From assembly GCF_000283155.1 (NCBI RefSeq), contig NW_004454177.1, positions 26,796,507 to 26,860,506 of the forward strand: a DNA stretch of 64,000 nt. Reading direction: 5' to 3'. The notes beneath the pieces were generated by a model that saw only the letters and a list, made by a program, of their open reading frames with translations, did not search any database and was not told the origin of the DNA. Position numbers and translations under genes: made by a program. This DNA comes from Ceratotherium simum simum. Lineage: Eukaryota; Chordata; Mammalia; Perissodactyla; Rhinocerotidae. Positions within the stretch are counted from its first letter, which is position 1. Each line of letters opens with the position of its first letter. Below are positions 24,460 through 36,060 of this stretch, piece after piece.

Positions 24460-25025
24460 AAACATAAATATTTGTTGAGTATCAACAAAGCACCAGGCAT
24501 TGTTCTGGGAAATGAGGATAAGACAGACAAGTTCCTTGCTCCATAGCACTTACATTCTTGTAGGAGGAAACATACTATAAACATAAAAAGATAAATAAAG
24601 AAAATGTCCTAAGGTGGTAAATGATATTAAAATCAGGTGATGTGATAGACAGTGACTTTAGCTCAGTGAGCAGGGAAGGGTTCTCTAAGGAGATGACAAG
24701 AGTCAGCCATGCAAAGGCTAGAGGGAGCCTAGTAGAGAGGTGCTAGGCCAAGGGTACGCCTGGCCTGTTCGAGGAACAGGAAGGCTAGTGTGGGTGGAGC
24801 ATAAGCAGGCACGAGGCAGTGTGGTGAGAGATATCAAAGAAGGAGTCAGAGGCTGGGGCATGTAGGCCCAGGCTAAGAAATGTAGATTTTTATTCTAAGT
24901 GTGACAGGAAACCACTCGAATTGTTAAACATGGAATTGACTTGATCTTACTTGCATTTTAGAAAAGTCACAGTTGCTGCCCTGTGATGAAATAGATCATA
25001 GAGAAAAGAAGAGACACGAAGAAGA
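24460..25025 (+). repeat. Ancient interspersed repeat, class not assigned
   Basis: Contains caccaggcattgttctggga, cagggaagggttctctaagg, gcctggcctgttcgaggaac and gtgacaggaaaccactcg. Relatives of this family appear near 31900, 50340, 57160, 59590 and 62540. Confidence 0.6.
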
Positions 25026-25104
25026 GACGACGTGAGATCCTAGATTAGAGTCTGGACCAAGAAAAACATATTTTTCTTTTGTTGCAAAGGTCATCAATAA
25101 GACA

Positions 25105-25425
25105 GCAAAATTTTAAAACGTGGGCAGATTTGATAATAGTACAGTATCAAGGTTAATTTCCTGACTTGGATAATCATACCGTGTTTATGTCAGGAAGTGA
25201 CCTTGTTTTTCAGAAACATACACTAAAGAGACATCATGTCTGCCACCTACTCTCAAACAGTTCAGCAAGAAAAATAACATAGAAAAATAAAAGTGAGAGA
25301 ATAACAAAGCAAGTGAGGTATAATGTTTATATTTGGGGAATCTGGGTGAAAGATATATGGGAATTCTTGGTAGTTTCTTTGCAACTTTTCCATAAGCCTG
25401 AAATACTTTCAAAATAGAAAGTATA
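25105..25425 (+). repeat. Ancient repeat 3' end
   Basis: Ends tgaaatactttcaaaataga after gggaattcttggtagtttct, a familiar old mammalian repeat terminus. Class uncertain. Confidence 0.4.
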
Positions 25426-25426
25426 G

Positions 25427-25528
25427 GATAGATATAGATGGATGGGTGGGTAGATAGATGAATGGATGGATGAATAGACAGACAGACAGATAGATAGATA
25501 GATAGATATAGATAGATAGATAGATAAT
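25427..25528. repeat. GATA/GGAT tetranucleotide microsatellite
   Basis: Runs of ggat, gaca and gata units (for example gatagatagatagatagata at 25487 onward), about 100 nt, compound and interrupted. The open frame across it on the minus strand is an artefact. Confidence 0.9.
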
Positions 25529-26039
25529 AGAGAATGGAAGTAGAAAGTTTGATTGTGGTTATTGTGGAAGGTCATGAGTGTTAGAAAAGAGCCTAATATC
25601 ACCTGGTCATGTTTTATGACATCCATTCTCCACTGGGAGAATTTACAGCAATTTACTGGAAGGAGAGGCAAACACCTCTTTACATGTTCATCTCTACGTG
25701 CCTAGAAGAGGCGTAAGATTTTACCTATAGAGGGCCTGGCTTAGTATGTGTTTCATAAGCATTTCTTGCACTGAAAATAACTTTCTGTCTGGCCAAATGG
25801 ACGTCTCTCTCAGCCAAATCCCAGGTATGGAGTGTTTCAGGTTATTTTTTTTTTTTCATGAATTTTGTATAGGTGGACTGACCATGAATGGTATTTGGCT
25901 CAGGCAACAACTCCCAGAGACTAGAAGATGCTTCTAGCAAACCTCAAAGTTACCATTAAATGGATACAACAGGGGCAAAGTCAGAACTACCTTACAGAAG
26001 TTTTCTGGCACTAAATTTCCCTGGATCAGGCATTTAGCT

Positions 26040-26235
26040 ATTAGGAAGCAGGGTACTACACTGGAAAAAGAACAAAGTTGGACGCTCAAAGTTCCGTGTT
26101 CTACTGCTGACTTTCACTACTTCCCAGGTGTGTTTCCTGGGCTGTCACTCAATGTCTCTGAGCCTCAGTTTCTTCAGCTTTAAAATGGGGATATTCATCC
26201 TGCTTTGCCCTATTACAGTGTAAATATTCAGTTTT
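26040..26235 (+). repeat. MIR SINE
   Basis: Shows gtgttctactgctgactttc, ctcaatgtctctgagcctca and gtttcttcagctttaaaatg in order on the plus strand. Confidence 0.75.
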
Positions 26236-26654
26236 ATTGCAAAAGCATTATTGAGGGCCATTCAAAGGGCTAGGGACTCACTGAGCCTCTAATAGACACT
26301 TCCAGGATTGGTCTTTGTGCAGGGAAGTGAAAATCTGAGGTGGACCAAGATACTGTGTCCTCTATCTAGAAATTCCTTTGAGCCCAGAAGTGGGTCTGTA
26401 CGATGCAAAACATTATAAAATATGCCATTTAAATAAATAGTCTTGCTATTTCTGATTGGTGAAGTAATTCCAAATGGTTGAATAACTAGATTTTCCTCAG
26501 TGTGTTTAATATCCTGTAGACATGGCTTGAAATGTTATGCTTTGCCATACTCATCAGTACAACCATCTAGGCCTCTAGGGTGGGACTAGCAAGAAATTAT
26601 CAACACGCTTTTGTTGCTTCAGCCATAGTGATTAACTTCCAGTTTACAGTGGTG

Positions 26655-26795
26655 AGTGACAGTGGTTCGCAATCCTGGCTGCACGTTGGAATCACCTGGA
26701 GATTATGATTTAATTCGTCTGGAACATCTGAATAAAAGATGTTTAAAAGGTCCCCAGGTGCTTCTAATGTGTGGCCAAGTTTGAGAAACCTGAAT
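26655..26795 (+). mobile_element. MER5-like hAT-Charlie fossil
   Basis: cagtggttcgcaatcctggc, cacgttggaatcacctggag, gtccccaggtgcttctaatg and ccaagtttgagaaacctg are diagnostic of MER5-type elements. Confidence 0.75.
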
Positions 26796-26880
26796 AATTA
26801 GGTTGAGAAAGTTGAAATAATTGCCTGAGCTCACAGGGCTGGTAAGTGAAGGGAACAGGTTTGTCCAGTCCCCAAGAAAA
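26796..26880 (-). repeat. MIR-like fragment, close match to 28863-28945
   Basis: Reverse-strand MIR-type sequence gagaaagttgaaataattgc, ctgagctcacagggctggta. It matches the fragment at 28863 more closely than two random MIRs usually do. Confidence 0.5.
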
Positions 26881-27203
26881 AAGGATCCCAATTTGCATTC
26901 CATGCAGATCTCTTAAGATTCCACAATCAAAGCAACACACAGGGAAAGAGAGCTGCTGAATCCTAGCCACAGCAAGCAGAAATCCTGGGTTTCTGGGTGA
27001 ACATCTCTAACTTTGGGAAGTCCAATCTTAAATTCACAAAAAAATAAAATAAAATTCCTATTACGTAGAAGTCAATTTCAAGAGGAAGGAGGAAAAAATT
27101 GCTTTTTGTAACTGCCTCTTTATTACTATCTAATCTCTAGCCATATTACTGATTTCTCCCACATACAACCCTGAGAAGAACTTGGTGACATGTGATGGCC
27201 TAC

Positions 27204-27415
27204 CTGTGTCCCGTCAGCATTGAGAGCACCCTTTTTACAAACTAGCAAAGGTCCTACGAGGCCAGAGCTGGTGTCTTTGATTGGCTCAACTGCTGAGAAG
27301 TAAAGATAGGTCAGACAGGGGGCATCACCAGCTGCTGGGCTCACGCTTTCTGGCACCGTCCACCTGTACGTGAAGGTTTCACCTGGCTTAACGCGTGCCC
27401 CTGGTTTCAGAAATC
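27204..27415 (-). CDS. HEPHL1: HEPHL1 exon 9 (domain 3)
   Basis: 212 nt, phase 1 in and 0 out; acceptor ttgtctcctcag, donor gtaggc. It encodes GFLKPGARVKPGETFTYRW, then TVPESVSPAAGDAPCLTYLY and FSAVEPIKDTSSGLVGPLL, ending NADGTQ. This is the domain 3 equivalent of exon 3. The H-S-H of domain 1 is replaced by F-S-A, consistent with the absence of trinuclear ligands in domain 3. Confidence 0.96.
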
Positions 27416-27884
27416 CTGAGGAGACAAATGAAACAATTACCCAAAGCAACAGCCAAGAACATTAAACTTGTCAGACTGGGTCTTCCAGCTGTGGGTGTCT
27501 CTCTCTGATGATTTATTTTGTAGAAGGATGGTTGTTTTTGCTTGTGTATCTTACCAGGGGAGGCCAGAAAATCTGCCACAGTTTCAGAGATAGAAGCTGA
27601 TATCAAAGAATTGTCTTCTTGATAGCTTACATTTATTATCTTCATAGATACTCTTTCTTACTCAAATACTAAAAGAGTGATAATTATTAAATATTAAAAG
27701 AGTGATAATCGCCCATTTAGCAACTGAATATAAAGCCGTAAAATATCACTAAGTACCTTCTATGTGGAATATATTATACGTGGCCCTGCAGAGGATACCC
27801 CAAAAAGTTAAGCAAGAGCCCTAGTTCAAAGAGTTTGAAATTTAGAAGATTGAACTAGGAAATAACCCAAATAATTACAAGATA

Positions 27885-27980
27885 GAGGAGCTAAGTGAAT
27901 GCCCAGGGTTACAACACTGACAAATGGCAGATTTTGGATTCAAACTGAGGGCTGATTCCAAAAACTGTGCATTCAATCCT
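27885..27980 (-). repeat. MIR fragment
   Basis: acaaatggcagattttggat followed by tcaaactgagggctgattcc reads as the complement of a MIR core. Confidence 0.6.
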
Positions 27981-28764
27981 CACGTTGTATTGCCGAATGA
28001 ACACATTGAATCTCTCCAGCTAGACGGAGGCCAGAGACTCTCTGCATCTTGTCCAGAGCTTTGCAAAAAGGTGCCCAATAAGTTTGCAGAGTTAAACAAT
28101 AGAAAATATAAACATTTGAGCTAGTATTGGCGTTCTTTCTGTACACACACAAAAAGTCATTGTGAGCATTTTGACCAAGGAAGAGGGTGCAGGTATAGGA
28201 GACATTGCTGTAACAGAGGAGGATGAGGATGGGTCTGGGGAGGCGGAATTCTCCCTCCATTCCTTCCTTCTCTGTCCCCTCACCATCAACGCAAAGCCTG
28301 CTCTGGACTGGGCCTGGTCTCACACTGGGGCGTGAAGAAGTATCCCAGGCAGCCATGATGTCTGTTGCAGTGACGGGAAGGCTTCCAAGGAGACCAGGAG
28401 TTTCCCAAGAGCAGTATCATGAATGGAAGGATAGTTCCTGCAGCCACTGGGCAGAAGCTGCCTTACTTATGGGCAGAGAGCCTGTGCTACCTACTCTGAC
28501 GGGGAGAGGCTGTATATGATGATAAGCACATAACACTGGTTTTAAATAAATATTTGTTGAAAGATACAGAGCAAAGACCATGTGTAAGATTTAATTGTCA
28601 ACAAAACATTGGAAATCAGATTTTCCCCTTAGCCTTCACCCATAGAATCTCATGCAACCTGCAACAGGAAAGCTCTCCATCTTAGAGAAGTGGGCACGAC
28701 TGTGAAAGTAGCTCATTTTGAAATTTATTACATTACTGAGGGAAAAGGAAAGGAGTTAATGTTT
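27981..28764. other. Part of HEPHL1 intron 8 with no clear feature
   Basis: Non-coding. An aataaatatttgttgaaaga end near 28545-28565 suggests a small L2 remnant; otherwise nothing recognised. Confidence 0.4.
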
Positions 28765-28945
28765 CCTAAGAACCTACGGTGGGCCAGACCCACAGTCTGA
28801 ATTCTCTCCATCTCTTCCCAAAGCCCTGTGAGGTGAGCCTCGTTATCCGCATTCATAGGTGAGAATAATAAGGTTCAGAAAGTTGAAATAACTGCCTGAG
28901 CTCACTGGGCTGATAAGTTAAGGGACCAGGTCTGTCCAGTTCTAA
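28765..28945 (-). repeat. MIR fragment next to exon 8
   Basis: agccctgtgaggtgagcctc, then ttcagaaagttgaaataact and gcctgagctcactgggctga. Ends about 50 nt from the exon 8 donor. Confidence 0.6.
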
Positions 28946-28996
28946 GTCCTTTGCTCATTCATCCTGTTTCCTCCCTAAGCCCAGGCTGAGACTTAC

Positions 28997-29128
28997 CATC
29001 TACATTTGGGGCTGCATCAGAGGCCTTGTCATAGATCACACCATGGGGCAAAATACTGTAGACTTTGTCAGCTTTGTTGGCAAAGGTCACCAACAGGGTA
29101 TCGCCCACCTCTGCTCTGATGACTGGGC
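28997..29128 (-). CDS. HEPHL1: HEPHL1 exon 8 (domain 3)
   Basis: 132 nt, phase 1 to 1; acceptor gtatttttcag, donor gtaagt. It encodes GPVIRAEVGDTLLVTFANKA, then DKVYSILPHGVIYDKASD and ends PNVDG. Only 163 nt of intron separate it from exon 7. The HG of LPHG aligns with the second trinuclear histidine of domain 1, but the first is missing, so no copper is expected here. Confidence 0.96.
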
Positions 29129-29291
29129 CTGAAAAATACCGAGAGGAGGAGAGAGGAGATGATGAAAAGAGACGGAAAGAAGTGAATATGGGCAGGAGAA
29201 GAAGAGACATTCCATGTAGGTATATGCCTGGCTAAAATATCCGCCCCCCCCCCAGCCCCCGTTCAAAACATGGTGGATGGTTTTACTCTAC

Positions 29292-29431
29292 CAAGAATTC
29301 CAAGATGGGTTTCTGCCCCGGAGAGTCTCTTTCTTCGAGTAAAAGTTGCATCAACATATTCCACATACTGAGCCTTCCAATATTTTCCTCCTATTCTGTT
29401 GTCCCCTTGTGTGAAGTAGAGCTCAGAGTCA
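29292..29431 (-). CDS. HEPHL1: HEPHL1 exon 7 (domain 3 start)
   Basis: 140 nt, phase 2 in and 1 out; acceptor ttctttccatag, donor gtagag. It encodes SDSELYFTQGDNRIGGKYWK, then VEYVDATFTRRKRLSG and ends THLGILG. Same size and phases as exon 13. The donor lacks the usual aagt continuation but keeps G at +5. Confidence 0.96.
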
Positions 29432-29615
29432 CTATGGAAAGAATAGGAACCTGACTGAGAATACATCTCTGCATATGCACCTAATGCCTTAATTATGGAG
29501 CTTCATTTTATTGTCTTTAGCCCAAGTTCACCCACCCACCTCCCCAGAAAAGACGGCACAGGCTTCAACAAAGTTCCCAGGAACAGTCAACCAGCCTTAA
29601 AAGTTTTCAGAAGCT

Positions 29616-29945
29616 GGGGGGCCGGCCCTGTGGCTTAGCAGTTAAGTGCCCACGCTCTGCTACTGGAGGCCCGGGTTCGGATCCCGGGCATGCACTGATG
29701 CACCACTTGTCTGGCCATGCTGAGGCGGCGTCCCACATACAGCAACTAGAAGGATGTGCAACTATGACATACAACTATCCATGGGGGCTTTGGGGAGAAA
29801 AAGGGAAAAAAAAAAAAGGAGGAGGATTGGCAATAGATGTTAGGTCAGGGCCGGTCTTCCTCAGCAAAAAAAAAAAAAAAGAGAGAGAGAGAGGAAGATT
29901 GGCATGGATGTTAGCTCAGGGCTGATCTTCCTCACAAAAAGAAAA
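29616..29945 (+). mobile_element. Equine tRNA-derived SINE (ERE), long-body form
   Basis: Head ggggggccggccctgtggct, B-box ggttcggatcc, body catacaactatccatggggg, two 3' modules separated by poly-A and a ga repeat. A 17-bp duplication, aaaagttttcagaagct, flanks it at 29599-29615 and 29946-29962. Confidence 0.96.
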
Positions 29946-30469
29946 AAAAGTTTTCAGAAGCTAGATGATGCTCAAGTTCATTTCTCTCTTAGCCATTGTA
30001 CTTTCTTCCCCAGAAGTCCAGCAACTGATGAAGGCACAGGTAAACTCCTTATTTACCAGTACTGGAGTCCCAGAAGGGTGTCCTACAAAGTAACAAAGAG
30101 CTAACTGGTTTCTTTGCAGAATGAGCACCCCTTTATCTCTTGCTGATGTGAGTATGAACAGTGTCTGCATATAGTAAGCTCTTTGAGATCTGGCATGATT
30201 AAGGAATACAGTGTCTAGTTAATCAAATATTTTAATTAACGGAGAGTTATCATATAAACTATATACATGAAATACCAAATTTCAAAGTTGTGAAATACAA
30301 TAATATAAATTCTGACTAGGACTATCTCTATCCTATTTTACATCTGTCTATGGTACCATAGACAGTCACACAGGCTTTTATCTTCTTTTTCTGCCTCATC
30401 CCCTTATCTTGTTTATTGTGACTTTGTATCCTTTTATTACATCCTTCCTTTTCTGTACCTTTTTTTCAT

Positions 30470-31170
30470 CTTTTCCTTTCTTCCCACTGCCACAACCCCA
30501 GCTCATGCCCTTATCACCTTGTGCGTGTACCATTATATGAACCTCCTGACCGCACAGTCTGCATCCTCTGTCTCACACTGGCTCACTCAGCTTTTTCTCG
30601 GTATACAAACTGCTACAACATTAATCTCCAAAATGATAATTTTCATTGTCATTTACCTGCTGCAACATTTTCAGTTGCTTCTAATTGCCAATCAAATAAA
30701 GTTCAAAAGGATTATAAGCCCTTTGCAATTGATATCCAGTTCACTTTATCCCAATTCTCTCCCTACGGCTCCCTGCAAATACCCATTCACCTGGGCAAAT
30801 CCCCACTCCAATCATTCTGATCTAACCACTCTCCTCTACAAGGTAGGTGCTTTGCATCCACCCCTGCATCTCAAATTTCCCTCTTGACTATTCACTTATA
30901 TAAATTCTATCATTCTTCAAGACCCTGTTTAAGTCCTACTTCGTCTGTGAAGTGTTCCAGGCTATCTTAGCTCTCTCTGAACGCCCAGAGAACTCACTGC
31001 CTGGATGGTTCGTCTTAGTCTTATTTGTAACTTGCAAAGTTACTTCTCTTCTCCTGTGAACACTGCTTTTTTCTCCACCTGAGGGTGGGAACATTGTCTT
31101 AGACCTCTTTGCATCCCTCATGTCACTTAGAACGTTGTGCTTTCATATATTACATTAAATACTGATTGAA
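30470..31170 (+). repeat. L2 LINE fragment
   Basis: Long L2 3' part: cagttgcttctaattgccaa, gttcaaaaggattataagcc, ttcttcaagaccctgtttaa, cacctgagggtgggaacatt. Open frames at 30519-30887 fall inside it. Confidence 0.7.
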
Positions 31171-31468
31171 TATAGCTTAATATTTCATATTTTATAAGGT
31201 GCCTCAGAATTCTGGAAGGCTCCTAAGACGTAATTTTCAATGTTAATTCTCATTATTCTGTTTATGGAGAAATACTAGTCAATAGAGAATATTGATAGCA
31301 AAGAGTTTTTCAGAGTTTTAAGGTTCACACAAATTCTTTAGGAAAGGCTCAAATACATCAGTTTGGTAGAAGAATAAATGAACGAATGGGTGAATGGATG
31401 AAATTTACAATGAAAGAAACAAAGGGTATCATATTGATCACAAAGAGAATTTTTAAAACATTCCCTCA

Positions 31469-31731
31469 GGGGCTGGCCCTGTGGCATAGCGGTTAAGTCC
31501 ACGTGCTCCGCTTTGGAGGCCCGGGGTTCGTAGGTTCGAATCCCAGGCACAGACTGATGCCCCACTCATCAAGCCATGGTGTGGCGGCATCTCACATACA
31601 AAAATAAAGGAAGATGGGCACAGATGCTAGCTCAGAGCCAATCTTCCTCAGCAAAAGGAGGAAGATTGGCAACAAATTTTAGCTTAGGGCCAATCTCCCT
31701 CACCAAAAAAAAACCAAACCAAACCAAAACA
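31469..31731 (+). mobile_element. Equine tRNA-derived SINE (ERE), short-body form, canonical B box
   Basis: Head ggggctggccctgtggcata, then a perfect pol III B box ggttcgaatcc at 31533-31543, preceded by a duplicated ggttcg. Two 3' hairpin modules and a caaacc-rich tail. Imperfect flanking repeats aaacattccct (31456) and aaatattccct (31732). Confidence 0.94.
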
Positions 31732-31899
31732 AAATATTCCCTTAAACATAAAAAGGATCATAAAGTAATAGCAATACTTCTTGGTATCACATTATACATT
31801 TGTTAATGCTTTCACAGACATCATTGCATATGATTGTACAATAACAAGTCACAGGAGTCCACATCCACTTAATGAATTGTTAGATTCTATTTGAAAAAT

Positions 31900-32075
31900 A
31901 CTACGTGCTATGGGAGCCCAGACAGAAAATGATTAACTATGACTTAGCAGTCAGGGGAAAGTTCATGTAAGAGGTGACATTAGAGTTAAATTTTGGAGGA
32001 AAAATGTCATTTTACTGGACAGGGAGGAAAAGGACATTCTGGATAGAGGGGGCATAACTTATATCAGGCTGTCCT
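31900..32075 (+). repeat. Ancient interspersed repeat fragment, class not assigned
   Basis: agaggtgacattagagttaa and ggaaaaggacattctggata resemble the family at 24460-25025. Confidence 0.4.
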
Positions 32076-32089
32076 TGAACCAAAAAAGG

Positions 32090-32280
32090 TAACCTTCCTT
32101 GGCCAGTTCATTTCCATTGAGAGTCCTGTCTTATTCCCTCTTCAAAACCATCTGCTCCATATGTACAAAAGCCTAATTCTCTTCTCTGTTAGCTTAGTAT
32201 TTCTCATGGCGGTTTGCACATAGTAAGTGCTCAAGAAATGTTTGATGAAAGAATGAATGAATGAACGAATGAATCTAGTG
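32090..32280 (+). repeat. L2 LINE 3' end
   Basis: tttgcacatagtaagtgctc, aagaaatgtttgatgaaaga and a (gaat) tail. About 215 nt from exon 6. Confidence 0.75.
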
Positions 32281-32494
32281 CTTTGATTTAGCCAACAAAC
32301 CATGGAGTGATGAATACTCTGCCAATTCTCAGCAACATATCAGGGGCTCAGAACTCCTTAAGGGGTATCATTATGCCCTCTATGCAGTTTGTGCTCATGA
32401 GAGCAGTGTCTGGAATACAAACGAAATCACAGGGAAAAGCCCAACAGATGCCTCTCTTACGAGAGGCCTAGAAACACCAGCAAAGAGAGCTTAC

Positions 32495-32663
32495 CTGCCA
32501 GAGGCGTTTAGGGGAAGACCATTGAATTTGTTATAGCCTTGAGGACCATAATCCCAAAGAATTTTTTCAGCTGCTATAAAGTAGCGCCTCTGTTGACCCT
32601 TCATCTTGGGGTGAGAAACACCACTTTTGCAGTTACCAACATTGTATTGCCCCAGCATACCAG
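32495..32663 (-). CDS. HEPHL1: HEPHL1 exon 6 (end of domain 2, start of domain 3)
   Basis: 169 nt, phase 1 in and 2 out; acceptor ctgttctgcag, donor gtaagc. It begins AGMLGQYNVGNC, whose M completes the domain 2 type 1 copper site (ceruloplasmin has a leucine there), then QQRRYFIAAEKILWDYGPQ opens domain 3 and GLPLNASG ends the exon. NAS is a potential N-glycosylation site. An old L1 begins about 40 nt upstream of the acceptor (in gene sense). Confidence 0.96.
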
Positions 32664-32704
32664 CTGCAGAACAGAGGAAAACCACAAGCCAAGGTATAAA
32701 TGCT

Positions 32705-33650
32705 CACAAAAGAAATCAAACAGGAAAAGACTGAGAGATTTGACTTCACGAACATTTAAAACTTTTGTACAGAAAATAAAACCATAAACGAAGTTAAAAG
32801 TAAAGGTTAAATGGTGGGGAGGTGGATATTTTAACACATATGACAAAAGATTAATATGTAAATAACTTGACAAATAAACAGGAAAAAAGTAAATCTCCCA
32901 ATAGAAAATAGACAAGAGACATAAATAAGTTATTCACAAAAGAAGTACTATCGGCCCATAAGCAAATAAAAAAAAAGTCCAACCTTAATAGTAATTAAGT
33001 GACACTTGTTAATTTATCAGATTGGTAAAGATTAGAAAGACCAATAATTCTCAGTGTTGGCAGATGAATGGGGAAAAGGGAATGCTCATACACTGCAAGT
33101 GAAGAGTAACAATTTCTAAAAGGGAATCTGGCAATATATGTCCATAGCTTAAAAAAAAGAGATCAAACTGTTTGACCCAGGAATTCCAAATCCAGGAGTT
33201 TTCCTAAGAAAATATCAGACAAAAGTATAAACGTATCTATAAATTGAGACTTATAATAGCAAAAAAAAATAGGGAAAATATAAGTGTTAAGCAATAGAGT
33301 GCTGGTTAAGTAAACTGTAATCTCCTTATAAAGGACACTGGAAGGATTAACAATGATGTAATAGATCTATATTCACTGACGTGGAAGTATATTTCTGATA
33401 TATTAAGAAGTAGGAAAAGTAAGCTACAAGGCAGTATTGACAGACTAATTTCATTTTATAAATAACATATGCATTTATATATAAAGGTCTAGAAAATAGG
33501 GAGGATATCATCAAAATGTGACATCATTATTTTTAGACGGGATTACTGATTTAAAAATTGAATTATATGTATTTTCTAATTTTTTACAATAATTTTTTCT
33601 TAGGGTATGGAGAATTTAGGAAATACTGTGTTTCAGTAATGTATAAATAC
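32705..33650 (+). repeat. Old L1 fragment (3' part of ORF2 and UTR)
   Basis: Plus-strand L1 of an old class: acaaaagattaatatgtaaa, cagattggtaaagattagaa, actgcaagtgaagagtaaca and tgtttgacccaggaattcca. All frames are broken. Antisense to the gene in intron 5. Confidence 0.7.
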
Positions 33651-33724
33651 CAGTCTATGTCCACAACTACTGGCCAAGCTTAGCAATTTTACTAGTCTGA
33701 AATGGCTGCTAATGCCTTGATTTT

Positions 33725-35988
33725 TTTAGGTTTAATTTTTTTATTGAGGTAACATTGGTTTATAATATTATATAAATTTCAGGTGTACATCATTATATTT
33801 CGATTTCTGTGTAGATTACATCATGTTCACCACCCAAAGACTAATTACAATCCGTCACCATACACATGTGCTCAGTCACCCCTTTTGCCCTTCTCCCTCC
33901 CCACTACCCTCTGGTAACCACCAATCCAACCTCTATGTGTTGGTTTGTTGTTGTTTTTATCTTCTATTTATAAGTGAGATCATATGGTATTTGACTTTCT
34001 CCCTCTGACTTTTTCACTTAGTGGAATGCCCTCAAGGTCCATCCATGTTGTCACAAATGGCCAGATTTCATCCTTTTTTATGGTTCAGTAGTATTCCATT
34101 GTGTATATATACCACATCTTCTTTATCCATTCATCCCTTGAAGGGCACCTAGGTGGTTTTCAAGTCTTGGCTATTGTGAATAATGCTGCAATGAACATAA
34201 GGGTGCATGTATCTCTACATTCGTGTTTTCATGTTCTTTGGATAAATACCAAGTAGTGGAATAGCTGGATCATATGGTAGTTCTAGTCTTAATTACTTGA
34301 GGAATCTCCATACTGTTTTCCATAGTGGCTGCACCAGTTTGCACTCCCAGCAGCAGTTTAGGAGGGTTCCCTTTTCTCTACATCCTCTCCAACACTTGTT
34401 ATTTCCTGTCTTGTTAATTATAGCCATTCTCACGGGCATGAGGTGGTATCTCATTGTAGATTTGACTTGCATTTCCCTAATAATTGGTGATGTTGAACAT
34501 CTTTTCATGTGCCTGTTGGCCATCTGTATATCTTCTTTGGAAAAATATCTGTTCATATCTTTTGCCCATTTTATAACTGGATTTTTTGGGTTTTCTTGTT
34601 GAGATGTATGAGTTCTTTATATATTTTGGACATTAACCTCTTATCAGATATATGGCTTGCAAATATCTTCTCCCAATTTTTAGGTTGTCTTTTCATTTTG
34701 TTGATGGTTTCCTTTGCTATGCAGAAGCTTTTAGTTTGATGTAGTCCCATTTGTTTATTTTTTCTATTGTTTCTCTTGCCTGGTCAGACATGGTACTTGA
34801 AAATATGCTGCTAAGACCAATGTCAAAGAGCATACTGCCTATGTTTTCTTCTAGAAGTTTCATGGTTTCAGGTCTTACATTCAAGTCTTTAATCCATTTT
34901 GAGTTAATTTTTGAGTATGGTCTAATGTAATGGTCTACTTTCATTCTTTTGCATGTGGCTGTCCAGTTTTCCCAACACAATTTATTGAAGAGACTTTCCT
35001 TTCTCCATTGTATGTTCTTGGCTCCCTTGTCGAAAATTAGCTGTCCATAGATGTGTGCGTTTATTTCCAGGCTCTCTATTCTGTTCCATTGATCTATGTG
35101 TCTGGTTTTGTGCCAGTACCATGCTGTTTTGGTTACTATAGCTTTGTAGCATATTTTGAAATCAGGGAGTGTGATACCTCCAGCTTTGTTCTTTTTTCTC
35201 AGGATTCTGTCAGCTAGTTGGGGTCTTTTGCTGTTCCATATAAATTTTAGGATTCTTTATTCTATTTCTGTGAAAAATGTCATTGGAACTTTGATAGGGA
35301 TTGCATTGAATCTGTAGATTGCTTTAGGAAGTATGGACATTTTAACTATGTGAATTCTTCCAACCTAAAAGCATGGAATATCTTTCCATTTCTCTGTGTC
35401 TTTGTCAATTTCTTTCAACAATGTTTTATAGTTTTTAGTACACAAGTCTTTCACCTCTTTAGTTAAATTTATTCCTAGGTATTTTATTTTTTTTTTTGGT
35501 TGTAATTGTAAATGGGATTGTATTCTTAATTTCTCTTTCTGCTACTTCATTGTTAGTGTATAGAAACACCACTGATTTATGTATGTTGATTTTGTATCCT
35601 GCAACTTTACTATATTCTTTTATTATTTCTAAAAGTTTTCTGGTGGATTCTTTAGGGTTTTCTATATACAAAATCATGTCATCTGCAAATAGTGACAGTT
35701 TCACTTCTTCCCTTCCAATTTGGATCCCTTTTATTTTTATTTTTTCTTTCTTTATTGCTCTGGCTATAATTTCCAATGCTATGCTAAATAAGAGTGGCAA
35801 AAGTGGGCATCCTTGTCTGGTTCCTGGTTTTAGAGGGATAGCTTTCAGTTTTTCTCCATTGAGCATGATATTGGCTGTGGGTTTGTCATACATAGCCTTT
35901 ATTATGTTGAGGTACTTTCCTTCTATACCCATTTTATTCAAAGTTTTTATCATAAATGGATGCTATATCTCGTCAAATGCTTTCTTTG
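33725..35988 (-). mobile_element. 5'-truncated L1 with ORF2 remains
   Basis: Minus-strand L1. The frame at 35459-35953 is an ORF2 reverse transcriptase piece with [12 protein letters not shown] and FADDMILY, the F-A-D-D catalytic motif; further 3' pieces include the zinc-knuckle-like region near 34293-34556. Flanked by taatgccttgatttt (33710-33724) and taatgcctagatttt (35989-36003), a 15-bp duplication with one difference. Frameshifts and stops make it inactive. Confidence 0.9.
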
Positions 35989-36060
35989 TAATGCCTAGAT
36001 TTTAAAACTAGTTTCTTCCCAGATTTAACAGCATGAGACCCTTTAAGAATAGGGATTCTG

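Noticed and set aside
25427..25528. Coding potential in the minus-strand frame across the GATA repeat
   Set aside because: Low-complexity Ser/Ile/Tyr text from a microsatellite.
34293..36005. Long plus-strand open frames (up to 169 codons) rich in hydrophobic residues
   Set aside because: Antisense shadows of L1 ORF2, whose A-rich coding strand gives T-rich, membrane-like translations on the other strand.
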